Source: a virus. Taken from it: a stretch of DNA of 64,000 nucleotides. The notes under the pieces were generated by a model, which did no database searches, was not told the DNA's origin, and saw nothing but the letters and a program-made list of their open reading frames with translations. Each line of letters begins with the position of its first letter. Within the stretch, counting starts at the first letter, position 1. The translations under genes were made by a program, and so were the position numbers. The stretch spans positions 1 through 64,000 of IMG/VR virus record IMGVR_UViG_3300011116_000225; one strand, given 5' to 3'. Of the stretch, positions 23,367 to 30,899 are shown piece by piece.

Positions 23367-24466
23367 TCCTCAGACCCAGTGCAGCATCGCGCTGGATCGC
23401 CTGCCCGGCCAGCGTGCGCCTGTCCCAAGGCATCGAGCAAGAACCTGCCGGGGAGGCTGCGCAGATTGGCACGGCCATCCATGCCCTGGCTGAGTTGTGT
23501 TTCAAGGCTGGCTCAAACCCCCATGACTATGTCGGCAAGGCGGTGGAAGGTATCACCATGACCCAGGCAAACGCTGACTATGCCCAGCTCCACCTCGATG
23601 AGATCAAGCGCGTGCATGAGGAACTGGGGCACGTCAAGGTTGAGCAGTACGTCACGGTGCTGGACAACGACACGCTCAAGCTGGGTGGGACTGCTGACGT
23701 TGTTGGCATTGGTGCCGGGAAACTCATTGTGTCGGATCTGAAGACGGGCAAGGGCTGGGTGGACGCTGACTCTGATCAGTTGAAGATCTACGCCTTGGGG
23801 GCCATCAGATCGGCCTCAAAGAACGGTATCCCACCGCCTGGGCAGATTGAGCTGCGCATTGTGCAGCCACACCATGGTGACGTGCGCAGCCACTCAATGA
23901 CCTATGAGGAACTCTGGAACTGGTATCAAAACACCTTGCGCCCCGCGGTGCAGGCGGTTTCCAATCCAGACTCTCAACCCCAGCCCAGTGACAAGGCCTG
24001 CCAGTACTGTTTGGCCAAGGTTGTCTGCCCGGCCCAGCAGCAAGGTTTTGCCGTGATGGCAGCCCAGCCTGACCTGACAAAACTGGACAAGGAACAGATC
24101 CAGGCCGTCATGCTGACCCTATCAGTTGAGCAGATCGCTGACCTCTTGGAGCGCGCGCCAGTGGTTGAGAAATTCATTGACGCAGTGCGAGATCACGCAG
24201 TGCAACGCATAAGGAAAGGTGATTCAATTCATGGCTGGCAGATGGTGCCCAAGCGTGCAACACGCAAATGGACTGATGAGGCTGCTGCCTTGCAAGCGCT
24301 CACTGACGCTGGCATCGACAAGTCCAAACTGGTCTTGACAGAGATGGTGACGCCTGCCGTGGCTGAAAAGCTCCTGGGCAAGGACAAAAAAGCCATGGTG
24401 GATGAACTCACCACAAAAGAATCATCGGGTTTGACTCTAGGCCGCGCAGTAGAGTTTGCCCAATAA
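23351..24466 (+). CDS. RecB/Cas4-like nuclease (DUF2800)
   Basis: 371 residues. PD-(D/E)XK signature: GTAIH (40-44), GTADV (D116) and SDLKTG (D129, K131). Four cysteines (C18, C217, C220, C226) are placed as in Cas4/AddB-type enzymes with a [4Fe-4S] cluster. Such DUF2800 proteins are common in phage recombination modules next to an ssDNA-binding protein, as here. Probable role: DNA end processing in phage recombination and replication. Confidence 0.85.
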   Translation: MEQKIILRPSAASRWIACPASVRLSQGIEQEPAGEAAQIGTAIHALAELCFKAGSNPHDYVGKAVEGITMTQANADYAQLHLDEIKRVHEELGHVKVEQYVTVLDNDTLKLGGTADVVGIGAGKLIVSDLKTGKGWVDADSDQLKIYALGAIRSASKNGIPPPGQIELRIVQPHHGDVRSHSMTYEELWNWYQNTLRPAVQAVSNPDSQPQPSDKACQYCLAKVVCPAQQQGFAVMAAQPDLTKLDKEQIQAVMLTLSVEQIADLLERAPVVEKFIDAVRDHAVQRIRKGDSIHGWQMVPKRATRKWTDEAAALQALTDAGIDKSKLVLTEMVTPAVAEKLLGKDKKAMVDELTTKESSGLTLGRAVEFAQ

Positions 24467-24482
24467 TCCCATTCCCCCAACC

Positions 24483-24496
24483 GTGTCAATTGACAC
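24483..24496. promoter_or_regulatory. 14-bp perfect palindrome before the ssDNA-binding gene
   Basis: GTGTCAATTGACAC lies in the 55-bp leader of the gene at 24522. Unit B has a one-base-shorter palindrome, GTGTCAATGACAC, at the same place. It contains the TTGAC/GTCAA half-site also seen near the early promoter, in opposite arrangement. Likely a protein-binding site. Confidence 0.5.
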
Positions 24497-24521
24497 ACAA
24501 CCTTGAAAGCGAGAAAGCAAA

Positions 24522-25109
24522 ATGCTAAATCTGTCCTCTGGTGGCGGCTCAGGCTCCTACATTCGTTTTTCCCCCCAGGCCAATGCTTGGACAAATGCCG
24601 ATGGAGAGATCCAATTGGGCAAAGTGGTCTTTGACATTGACAACGTCCAAACAGGCTGGCTCGAGCTGGGAGTCGGCGTGCGTGACTGGCAGCCTGATGT
24701 AGCCCTGGGCAAGAAGGGTCCGCAGCCCAGCGCAAACCATAAACGCGGGTTCAACGTGAAGTTTTATTCCAAGGCATTGGGTACTGTGGAGTGGTCCAGC
24801 AATGGCGTTGGCCCCAACATGGGACTTGAGGCCCTGTACAAGCAATGTGCTGAACAGCGTACTGGTACAAACCTAGACAAGCTCCCGGTGATCGAGTACA
24901 CCGGCTCGCGCATGGAGAAGATCGGTAAGGGCACAACCCGCATTCCGGCATTCACCGTGACGGGTTGGATTGACAGGCCAGCAGGAATGGATGCAGAGGC
25001 TGCTGCACCCGTTGACGAGTTTGATCCATTCCCAGCACCGGCACCTGCACCCGCAAAGGCTGCGCACGCTGCGCCTATCCCCGTTCACTCTGACGAGGAT
25101 CTGTTTTAA
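24522..25109 (+). CDS. Single-stranded DNA-binding protein-like
   Basis: 195 residues. Strand-rich core with aromatic residues (SYIRFSPQANAWTN; GWLELGVGVRDWQPD; GTVEWSSNGVGPN) and a Pro/Ala linker that leads to an acidic tip ending in HSDEDLF. An acidic tail with terminal Phe is the protein-interaction signature of SSB and of T7 gp2.5. Its position between a RecB-like nuclease and primase-helicase supports this. The exact OB-fold family is not recognised. Confidence 0.78.
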   Translation: MLNLSSGGGSGSYIRFSPQANAWTNADGEIQLGKVVFDIDNVQTGWLELGVGVRDWQPDVALGKKGPQPSANHKRGFNVKFYSKALGTVEWSSNGVGPNMGLEALYKQCAEQRTGTNLDKLPVIEYTGSRMEKIGKGTTRIPAFTVTGWIDRPAGMDAEAAAPVDEFDPFPAPAPAPAKAAHAAPIPVHSDEDLF

Positions 25110-25126
25110 GACGTAACGAATTAAGG

Positions 25127-25154
25127 GCCGGGGCTTTGTCCCCGGCTTTTTTTT
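25127..25154 (+). terminator. Rho-independent terminator after ssDNA-binding gene
   Basis: Perfect 7-bp stem GCCGGGG/CCCCGGC with loop CTTTGT and eight T. It closes the early rightward block. The same sequence is at 58883-58910 in unit B. Confidence 0.92.
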
Positions 25155-25159
25155 CCCTC

Positions 25160-25273
25160 ATGGAATCAAAAGAAGAATTCTGGCAACTGCTGGTGCTCAT
25201 GTTGGCACGGCGGGTGTACGAATTAGAAGAACGGCTCAAGAAATTGGAGAAGAAATGCAAGCCGAACAAATAG
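25160..25273 (+). CDS. Coiled-coil microprotein, 37 residues
   Basis: Begins MESKEEFWQLLVLMLARRVY and ends in a basic coiled tail. Its last 19 bases overlap the primase start. In unit B the first 24 or so residues are unchanged and a methyltransferase gene is inserted at its end. It starts only 5 bases after the terminator U-tract. Confidence 0.6.
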   Translation: MESKEEFWQLLVLMLARRVYELEERLKKLEKKCKPNK

Positions 25274-27348
25274 CAAAGGCGCTTGGCAACGCAAAGAGAG
25301 TTGGCAAAGGATGGTTGGCAAGTTGCCCATTGCCAGGGCATGGACAGGGCCATGGAGACAAGAACCCGAGTCTTTCCATCAGTGATGGAGATGACGGCAA
25401 ACCCCTCTTTAAGTGCCACTCTGGTTGCGATCAGCATGAAGTGTTTGCGGCCATCAGGGATTACGGGCTGCTGCCAGACATTGAGATACGTGACCCTTTG
25501 GCATCGATCAAGCCACTGCCTGCGCTCCAGGCACCAGTCCTTGAGCATGAGTGGGTTTATGTTGACGAGTATGGGGACCCGCTGTTTGTCAAGCAGAGAT
25601 TTAAGACCAGCACGGCCAAGGGTAAAGATTACAAGCTCATGCGCTGCGTCAAACAGCCAGATGGAACCCATGCCAGGTTTCCAGGGTTCAAAGACACGCG
25701 CCTGGTGCCCTATCGATTCCCCGAACTGCTGAACGCAAAGGCTGCGGGAAGGACCATCTTTTTGACCGAAGGCGAGAAGGCAGCCGATGCCTTGGTATCA
25801 ATTGGAGTCATTGCCACAAGTGCTCATGCGGGATCAGGGTCATGGCCCGAGGAGATCACCCAGTATTTTGCTGGGGCAGTTGTCATCATGGTCCCAGACA
25901 ACGACCTGGCGGGTTGGAAGTACGCCCACAAGGTGGCCGCAGCCTTGGTCCCGGTGGTGAAGTCCTTGAGGATCTTGGACCTGCCAGTTGAAGCGGCAAC
26001 AGATGATGCCTGGGAATGGGTCAACGTCTTGGGCGGCACCAGGCAAGAACTGGTCGAATTGGCAAAGGTCAGCCCATTGGTGACCTCGCAAGATGATGTA
26101 ACGATCCCGGCAAGATTGGTGGCGGCACCGCAAAGCTCAGTTGCAGAACCATTTGCCGAATCTGCCGAACAGGTTGCAGAACCCAAAACCCAGGAACCTT
26201 ACAAACCCTTCAAGATCGAGTCCTGGCAGTCAGTCAAGGATGAACCCGTCAACTGGTTAATCGAAGGCGTGATCCCTGAGAAGTCTTTTGTGGCCCTGTA
26301 TGGGCCGCCAGCGTCATTCAAGTCATTCATTGCCATGGACATTGCCGAGTGCATCGCATCAGGCCGTGACTGGTTGGGAAACAAGATCAACGGCACCGGG
26401 CCAGTCCTATACATTGCCGGCGAAGGTCATGGCGGTATCGGTGCCAGGATTGCAGCCATCAAGCAGCACCACAACACGCCAGATGATGCACAGGTGTACG
26501 TTGTGCGCTCCCAGATCAACCTCAGATCAAGCGTTGATGATTTCTTGGCGCTCATTTCGGCCATCGATGAGCTGGTCAAGGAACTGGGTGTCGACCTGCG
26601 CATGATCATCATCGATACCCTGGCCAGAGCATTTGGCGGGGGAAATGAGAACTCGAGTGATGACATGGGTGCCTTCATCCAGGCCACGGGAAAGATCCAA
26701 AACAGGTACAGGTGCTCACTTATGCTGCTGCACCACGCTGGCAAGGACACGACAAAAGGACTGCGTGGGCACTCCAGTCTGCTGGGTGCCGTGGACACGC
26801 AAATGGAGATCATGCGGTTTCCAGAAACCACCAAAGGCTTGATCCTCATGTCCAAGCAAAAGGACGGTGAGGACGGTCAGAGGTACGGGTTTGAGGCCAT
26901 CACGGTGGACATTGACAGGTCAGATCTGGGCCTGGAGAACGGCTCCAGCCTGGTCATTGAGGCGTCAGAGGTTGGCGAGATGAGGTCAGCAGACGCAGAA
27001 AATAAGCCAGAAAAAGGCAAAGCAATTGGCGCAAAACAGAAGATTGCTGAGAAGTCACTAATTGTTGCAATTAAAACCTTTGGCTCCATTATGGACACGC
27101 CAGAGGGACGCAAAAACACCATCAGTTTGGAGCAGTGGAAGGCCGAATTCACGGCCATGATCGGGTCAGATGTGACCTCAAACCAGCTCGCAACGTACTG
27201 GGGAAGGGCCAAGGATCACGTCATAAAGAGTGGATTCGGGACCATCAGGAACAGCAGCGTTTGGGCAAACCGTAAGGACGTGACCACTGGTTTTGAGGCA
27301 GAGGCGCTGCTGAAAGCCGGGAAACTGGCTGCGTTGGTTGATGAATGA
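25255..27348 (+). CDS. Primase-helicase with CHC2 zinc finger, TOPRIM and RecA-like ATPase
   Basis: 697 residues. Zinc-binding C24, H29, C54 and C58; TOPRIM with TEGEK (171-175) and PDND (214-217); linker about 285-315; then a RepA/AAA_25-like ATPase with Walker A GPPASFKS (350-357), Walker B IIIDTLARAF (D454) and downstream LMLLHHAGKD and RGHSSLLGAVD. It should lay primers and unwind DNA for phage replication. No polymerase is encoded, so host polymerase must extend. SD GGAGAAG precedes ATG 25255. Confidence 0.9.
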   Translation: MQAEQIAKALGNAKRVGKGWLASCPLPGHGQGHGDKNPSLSISDGDDGKPLFKCHSGCDQHEVFAAIRDYGLLPDIEIRDPLASIKPLPALQAPVLEHEWVYVDEYGDPLFVKQRFKTSTAKGKDYKLMRCVKQPDGTHARFPGFKDTRLVPYRFPELLNAKAAGRTIFLTEGEKAADALVSIGVIATSAHAGSGSWPEEITQYFAGAVVIMVPDNDLAGWKYAHKVAAALVPVVKSLRILDLPVEAATDDAWEWVNVLGGTRQELVELAKVSPLVTSQDDVTIPARLVAAPQSSVAEPFAESAEQVAEPKTQEPYKPFKIESWQSVKDEPVNWLIEGVIPEKSFVALYGPPASFKSFIAMDIAECIASGRDWLGNKINGTGPVLYIAGEGHGGIGARIAAIKQHHNTPDDAQVYVVRSQINLRSSVDDFLALISAIDELVKELGVDLRMIIIDTLARAFGGGNENSSDDMGAFIQATGKIQNRYRCSLMLLHHAGKDTTKGLRGHSSLLGAVDTQMEIMRFPETTKGLILMSKQKDGEDGQRYGFEAITVDIDRSDLGLENGSSLVIEASEVGEMRSADAENKPEKGKAIGAKQKIAEKSLIVAIKTFGSIMDTPEGRKNTISLEQWKAEFTAMIGSDVTSNQLATYWGRAKDHVIKSGFGTIRNSSVWANRKDVTTGFEAEALLKAGKLAALVDE

Positions 27349-27373
27349 GTCATGCGAACGTTGACAATGTCAT

Positions 27374-27500
27374 CCACCACAAACACCACAAACACCACAG
27401 ATGTGGTGAGGTTGTGGTGCCACATTCACCACAAACACCACAAACACCCCTATAAGGGGTTGTTTGTGGTGTGGTGTGTGGTGTGGTGTTTTGTTGGTGT
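27374..27500. repeat. Iteron-like array with central hairpin, candidate origin
   Basis: About 125 bases built from (C)ACCACAAACA units on one strand and their complement (TGTTTGTGGTG) to the right, around CCCC-TATAA-GGGG. A hairpin of about 15 bp with one bulge can form at 27436-27471. In unit B the same units read (T)ACTACAAACA, changed in many copies on both arms together. It follows the primase-helicase and leaves a 194-base gap before the next gene. Such arrays bind replication initiators. Confidence 0.65.
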
Positions 27501-27542
27501 AGTGTTTAGCAAATTGATGATTAATGGATTGGAGGTAAAAGG

Positions 27543-28241
27543 ATGAGCGCAAAACAGGGTCAGGTGGGTCAGGGCAAAAGTCGGATGCCAGGTCGTGGGG
27601 TCAAGCCAGATTTCCCGGCGACCGATTTTGAGATCAGGCAGGCATCATGGTTGGCTGAAATTGAGCGCGTTAAGGTGGATCAGGATCGAAAATGGGGTAC
27701 TGATAGATTGTGTACTTTAGTTGATCTAGGGTTTCGGGAGAAATTCTGGCAGCAACAGCAAAGGGTTTGGCAGGCTTGTCAGGCCAGGGACAGTGAAAGG
27801 CTTGAGAAGTCAGCAGCAGGCATGGTCAGGGCGTATCAGGCGCTCGAGGCCTGGGCAGTCCAGCACGCAGTGCCTGTGCGGCCTGCCGTGGGCGCGGTTG
27901 AGCACGTTGGCAAAGATGGGAAACTGATGGTGGTGGTCGCAACCAAGCAAGATGCGGTCTGGTATCGCGAGAACCGTCCAGACGTTGAAGGCCAGCACGT
28001 TTGGTCCATGGAGGAGATCGAGCTGCTGATTGAGGCTGAGATCAACCAGGCAGTGGTCGAGGCAAAGATCAGGTACGCTAGGTTTGACCCGGTGGTGGTC
28101 AATGTGGAGAAGTTGGGGGGTGAGACGGGCTTTGATGATTTTGTCAATGACCTGGATCTGTCAGCGCCAACGAAGGCACCTAAAATGTTTGACAGCAAAA
28201 CAGCGGAGAAATTCAAGCATGGACAAAATCAGGCGATTTAA
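27543..28241 (+). CDS. Conserved phage protein downstream of iteron array
   Basis: 232 residues. Very good SD (GGAGG) 7 bases before ATG 27543. Helical with a basic N-terminus (SAKQGQVGQGKSRMPGRGVKP), then WLAEIERVKVDQDRKWG and REKFWQQQQRVWQACQ. The middle (HVGKDGKLMVVVATKQDAVWYR) is a mixed alpha/beta segment. I do not recognise a family. It precedes the small terminase and might act in replication or as a packaging regulator. Confidence 0.7.
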   Translation: MSAKQGQVGQGKSRMPGRGVKPDFPATDFEIRQASWLAEIERVKVDQDRKWGTDRLCTLVDLGFREKFWQQQQRVWQACQARDSERLEKSAAGMVRAYQALEAWAVQHAVPVRPAVGAVEHVGKDGKLMVVVATKQDAVWYRENRPDVEGQHVWSMEEIELLIEAEINQAVVEAKIRYARFDPVVVNVEKLGGETGFDDFVNDLDLSAPTKAPKMFDSKTAEKFKHGQNQAI

Positions 28242-28305
28242 GGCACTTTGTGCCAAATGCTGGGGTTGGGTACTTGGGCGCGTAAAAAGCGCTGGAAGGG
28301 GCTAA
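28219..28305 (+). CDS. CxxC microprotein, 28 residues
   Basis: MDK(I)xRFKALCAKCWGWVL with a basic end. It overlaps the previous gene by 23 bases and ends 4 bases before the small terminase. Unit B keeps a 28-residue frame, the CAKC pair and the aromatic patch, with five differences, all in the flanks. Coding pressure on so small a frame suggests a real peptide. Confidence 0.5.
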   Translation: MDKIRRFKALCAKCWGWVLGRVKSAGRG

Positions 28306-28309
28306 AAAC

Positions 28310-28741
28310 ATGGCTGGAAGACCTAAGATGCGCCGCGATCTCGAGCTGCTCGAGGATTTGCCCGAGGATATGGTCTTTGCCATGTTTGAGGCAGGCAAGC
28401 CGATCAGCACAATCTGCTATGAGCTTGGAATCGGGCGCAGGGCGCTTGAGAAGTGGATCGAGGAAAATGACCGCGATGATATGATTGCGCGTGCGCGCGC
28501 CAAGGCCGCCGATGAGCTTGCGTGCGAGACGCTGGCGATAGCGGACAGCGCCGATCCGGAGCACGCCGCGCACGCTCGCGTCCGCATCCAGACGCGCCAG
28601 TGGCTGGCTGAGAAGTGGAAACCAAGCGTTTATGGCACCAAACAGGCAGCGATCCAGGTCAACATTCACTCGATGCGCATGGACGCGCTGCGCCATGCCG
28701 AGGTCATCGAGGCCGAGTTATCCACAGGCGAAGGCAAATAA
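28310..28741 (+). CDS. terS: Terminase small subunit
   Basis: 143 residues. An HTH-like N-half (MVFAMFEAGKPISTICYELG, IGRRALEKWIEEN) and a C-terminal segment, ACETLAIADSADPEHAAHAR then QTRQWLAEKWKPSVYGTK, typical of phage small terminases. It would recognise the packaging site and load DNA on TerL. Bases 28508-28623 are almost identical to unit B (1 mismatch in 116), much more than the rest of the gene; pac sites often lie inside terS. Confidence 0.82.
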   Translation: MAGRPKMRRDLELLEDLPEDMVFAMFEAGKPISTICYELGIGRRALEKWIEENDRDDMIARARAKAADELACETLAIADSADPEHAAHARVRIQTRQWLAEKWKPSVYGTKQAAIQVNIHSMRMDALRHAEVIEAELSTGEGK

Positions 28742-28803
28742 GTGACAACTTATCCACAGATCAGCACTGGTTGCCTGTGGATAACTGTCATTTCTGTGCA
28801 TAA
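28718..28803. promoter_or_regulatory. Cluster of DnaA boxes
   Basis: Perfect TTATCCACA at 28718-28726 and 28750-28758, its complement TGTGGATAA at 28776-28784, and a near box TGTGCATAA at 28795-28803. All four are kept with the same spacing in unit B. Four DnaA boxes in 86 bases is far above chance. Confidence 0.75.
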
Positions 28804-29059
28804 CTGCCAGAGCACGCATGGAATAACTTAACATAATGGACAATGTAACGATTAGGCTTTTGGTAACGATCAGCAGATTCCAGCATCCATGCCGCATTGC
28901 ACGCAAGCAGTCACTAACCAGCAATTCACAGGCGCGTGCAAGTTGCGCACAGGCTGCTGGCCGCGGTGGCGCTGACCCTGGCCAGCCTGGCCGCGCCGAA
29001 CCCCCCCTTCGCGCTCGCGGCGGGGGCAGGCTGACGCAGCACCTTGAGAAACACCGACC
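28742..29059 (+). other. 318-base non-coding gap between small and large terminase
   Basis: Contains, in order: three of the four DnaA boxes; an AT-rich stretch with two direct copies of GTAACGAT (28845, 28863); 64 bases identical to unit B (28902-28965); and a very GC-rich stretch to the TerL start. A reading frame at 28836-29063 exists in both units but lacks an SD and coding traits. The gap is a good place for an origin and for the packaging start site. Confidence 0.6.
28936..29034 (+). CDS. Possible hydrophobic peptide, 32 residues, GTG start
   Basis: Frame reads (V)QVAHRLLAAVALTLASLA, then PNPPFALAAGAG, like a signal peptide. In unit B the visible part reads VQVAHRLLAAPVLALA, so differences keep it hydrophobic. 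No SD seen. Could equally be a by-product of a GC-rich packaging site. Confidence 0.25.
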   Translation: MQVAHRLLAAVALTLASLAAPNPPFALAAGAG

Positions 29060-30544
29060 ATGACCCACCCCCCTACCCCAACCCCCATCGCGCCCAGCGT
29101 CCCAAAAAAAATTAAAAAAATTGAGACAACGCTCGACCCAAACCAGAACCCGTTTGTCGAATTCGTAAGACTCTACAAGAACAACCCTGTAAGGTTTGTG
29201 CAAGAAGTGCTGGGCGTCACGCCTGACCCGTGGCAGGCTGAATTTCTGATGCACATTGCCAAGGGCAACCGCCGCATCTCTGTCAGGTCTGGACACGGCG
29301 TTGGCAAATCAACCGCTGGCGCTTGGGCCATGCTTTGGTATTTGCACTTACGGTTCCCGGTCAAGATTGTGGTCACGGCCCCCACCAGCAGCCAGTTGTA
29401 TGACGCCTTGTTTGCGGAACTCAAGCGCTGGATCAAGGCCATGCCGCAGCTCTTGCAGGATCAGCTCGAGGTCAAACAAGACCGCATCGAGGTCAAGGAT
29501 GCCGCCACCGAGGCCTTCATTTCAGCGAGAACATCCAGAGCCGAGCAGCCCGAGGCCTTGCAAGGCGTGCACAGCGACAACGTGATGCTGGTGGGAGATG
29601 AGGCATCGGGTATTCCAGAACAGGTATTCGAGGCCGCTGGTGGCTCCATGTCTGGACACAATGCTGTCACCTTGCTGCTGGGCAACCCGGTGCGCAGCTC
29701 AGGATTTTTCTACGACACCCACAACAGACTTGCTGATGACTGGGTGACTATGAAGGTAGCGTGCGCTGACTCACCTCAAGTCAGCGAGGCCTACATTGAG
29801 GAGATGAAGGCGCGTTACAGTGAAGAGTCCAATGCTTACCGCATTCGCGTCTTGGGTGAATTCCCGCGCAGTGACGATGACACGGTGATCCCCATGGAGT
29901 TGCTGGAGATGGCCTCCAATCGGGATGTTGAGGCGAGTCAGCACGCCAGGATGGTGTGGGGCTTGGACGTTGCCAGGTTTGGTTCTGATAAGTCAGCCTT
30001 GTGTAAGAGGCAGGGCAATGCTGTCACTGAACCCATCAGGACGTGGAAGAACTTGGATTTGATGCAACTCACGGGTGCCATTGTGGCTGAGTGGGAAGTC
30101 TTGATGCCAAGCGCCAGGCCGCAAGAGATCTTGGTTGACTCGATTGGTTTGGGCGCTGGGGTTGTTGACCGGCTGCGGGAGTTGGGGTTACCGGCTCGCG
30201 GGATCAATGTGGCCGAGAGTCCTGCCATGGGCAATACTTACAGGAATCTGAAAGCTGAACTCTGGCACAAGGCCAAGGCTTGGCTTGAGGCGCGGGATTG
30301 TCGGATGCCCAAAGATGAGGCGTTGATCGCTGAGTTGGCCACAGTGCGGTATTCGTTCACGTCCAGCGGCAAGATCCAGATTGAGGGCAAAGACGAGATC
30401 AGAAAGCGCGGCCTGCCATCCCCTGACCGGGCAGATGCGTTTTGTTTGACCTTTGCGTCTGACGCCGTTGTGGGGATGTACGGGTCGGCTGGGTCTGCCA
30501 AGTGGTCGCAGCCTTTGCGCCGCAACCTGCCAAGGGTTGCATAA
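29060..30544 (+). CDS. terL: Terminase large subunit
   Basis: 494 residues. ATPase: Walker A SGHGVGKS (77-84), Walker B LVGDEA (177-182). Nuclease: D303 in GLDVARFG, D360 in ILVDSIG and a late Asp in PDRADAFCL. The motor pumps DNA through the portal and cuts it. A Pro/Thr-rich and basic first 20 residues precede the fold. Unit B's copy lies beyond the window. Confidence 0.93.
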   Translation: MTHPPTPTPIAPSVPKKIKKIETTLDPNQNPFVEFVRLYKNNPVRFVQEVLGVTPDPWQAEFLMHIAKGNRRISVRSGHGVGKSTAGAWAMLWYLHLRFPVKIVVTAPTSSQLYDALFAELKRWIKAMPQLLQDQLEVKQDRIEVKDAATEAFISARTSRAEQPEALQGVHSDNVMLVGDEASGIPEQVFEAAGGSMSGHNAVTLLLGNPVRSSGFFYDTHNRLADDWVTMKVACADSPQVSEAYIEEMKARYSEESNAYRIRVLGEFPRSDDDTVIPMELLEMASNRDVEASQHARMVWGLDVARFGSDKSALCKRQGNAVTEPIRTWKNLDLMQLTGAIVAEWEVLMPSARPQEILVDSIGLGAGVVDRLRELGLPARGINVAESPAMGNTYRNLKAELWHKAKAWLEARDCRMPKDEALIAELATVRYSFTSSGKIQIEGKDEIRKRGLPSPDRADAFCLTFASDAVVGMYGSAGSAKWSQPLRRNLPRVA

Positions 30545-30551
30545 TTGGGGG

Positions 30552-30683
30552 GCGTCAACACGCATGGGGATTGCAAGGCTAACCATTTCCGACCTGCCGG
30601 AGCCCGAGAGGTTAGCTGTAAGCAGGACAGTCCCCAGCCGTGTTGGTTGGCCTTACCCGTTCACAGAAACTGCGGATAGACGC
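30552..30683 (+). ncRNA. Candidate structured RNA after the large terminase
   Basis: The 190-base gap holds nested complementary arms: GCGTC (30552-30556) with GACGC (30679-30683); CAACAC (30556-30561) with GTGTTG (30640-30645); TGGGGA (30565-30570) with TCCCCA (30631-30636); GCTAACC (30578-30584) with GGTTAGC (30610-30616); TCCG with CGGA in the loop. Long, exactly nested arms suggest a folded RNA. It is not followed by a U-tract. The B copy is outside the window, so covariation cannot be tested. Confidence 0.4.
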
Positions 30684-30734
30684 TACGGCTGATGGATACG
30701 TCAACCAACAAACTATTTTCAAGGAGCAATGACT

Positions 30735-30899
30735 GTGAAGATGACCAAAGCGCAAAAGAAGGTTGGCAAGGTGATGGGCGAGTACAAGTCTGGGACTTTG
30801 CATTCAGGCAAGGGCGGCAAGGTTGTGAAAAACCCCAAGCAAGCCATTGCCATTGCGTTGTCCGAGGCCAAGATCAAGCCCAAGAAGGCGATGAAATGA
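30735..30899 (+). CDS. Small basic protein, DUF6496-like
   Basis: 54 residues from GTG 30735, 8 bases after the SD AAGGAG; ATG 30729 is also in frame but too close to the SD. Sequence includes GEYKSGTLHSGKGGKVVKNP then KQAIAIALSEAKIK, the pattern of DUF6496 found beside terminases. Very basic, so may bind DNA. Overlaps the next gene by 4 bases. Confidence 0.7.
   Translation: MKMTKAQKKVGKVMGEYKSGTLHSGKGGKVVKNPKQAIAIALSEAKIKPKKAMK

Noticed and set aside
27374-27500. CRISPR-like or short tandem repeats (CACCACAAACA)
   Set aside because: The units are about 10 bases, have no spacers, and are arranged as inverted arms; this fits iterons and not CRISPR.
27352-27546. A 64-residue frame through the iteron array
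   Set aside because: The predicted peptide is only the translated repeats, and the frame is not kept in unit B.
28836-29063. A 75-residue frame between the terminase genes, open in both units
   Set aside because: No SD, poor residue composition, and its best conserved part is equally conserved in all three frames, which points to a DNA site.
30560-30637. A tRNA between TerL and the small basic genes
   Set aside because: The outer TGGGGA/TCCCCA stem resembles an acceptor arm, but there is no T-loop GTTCRANYC, no anticodon arm of the right size and no D-loop pattern.
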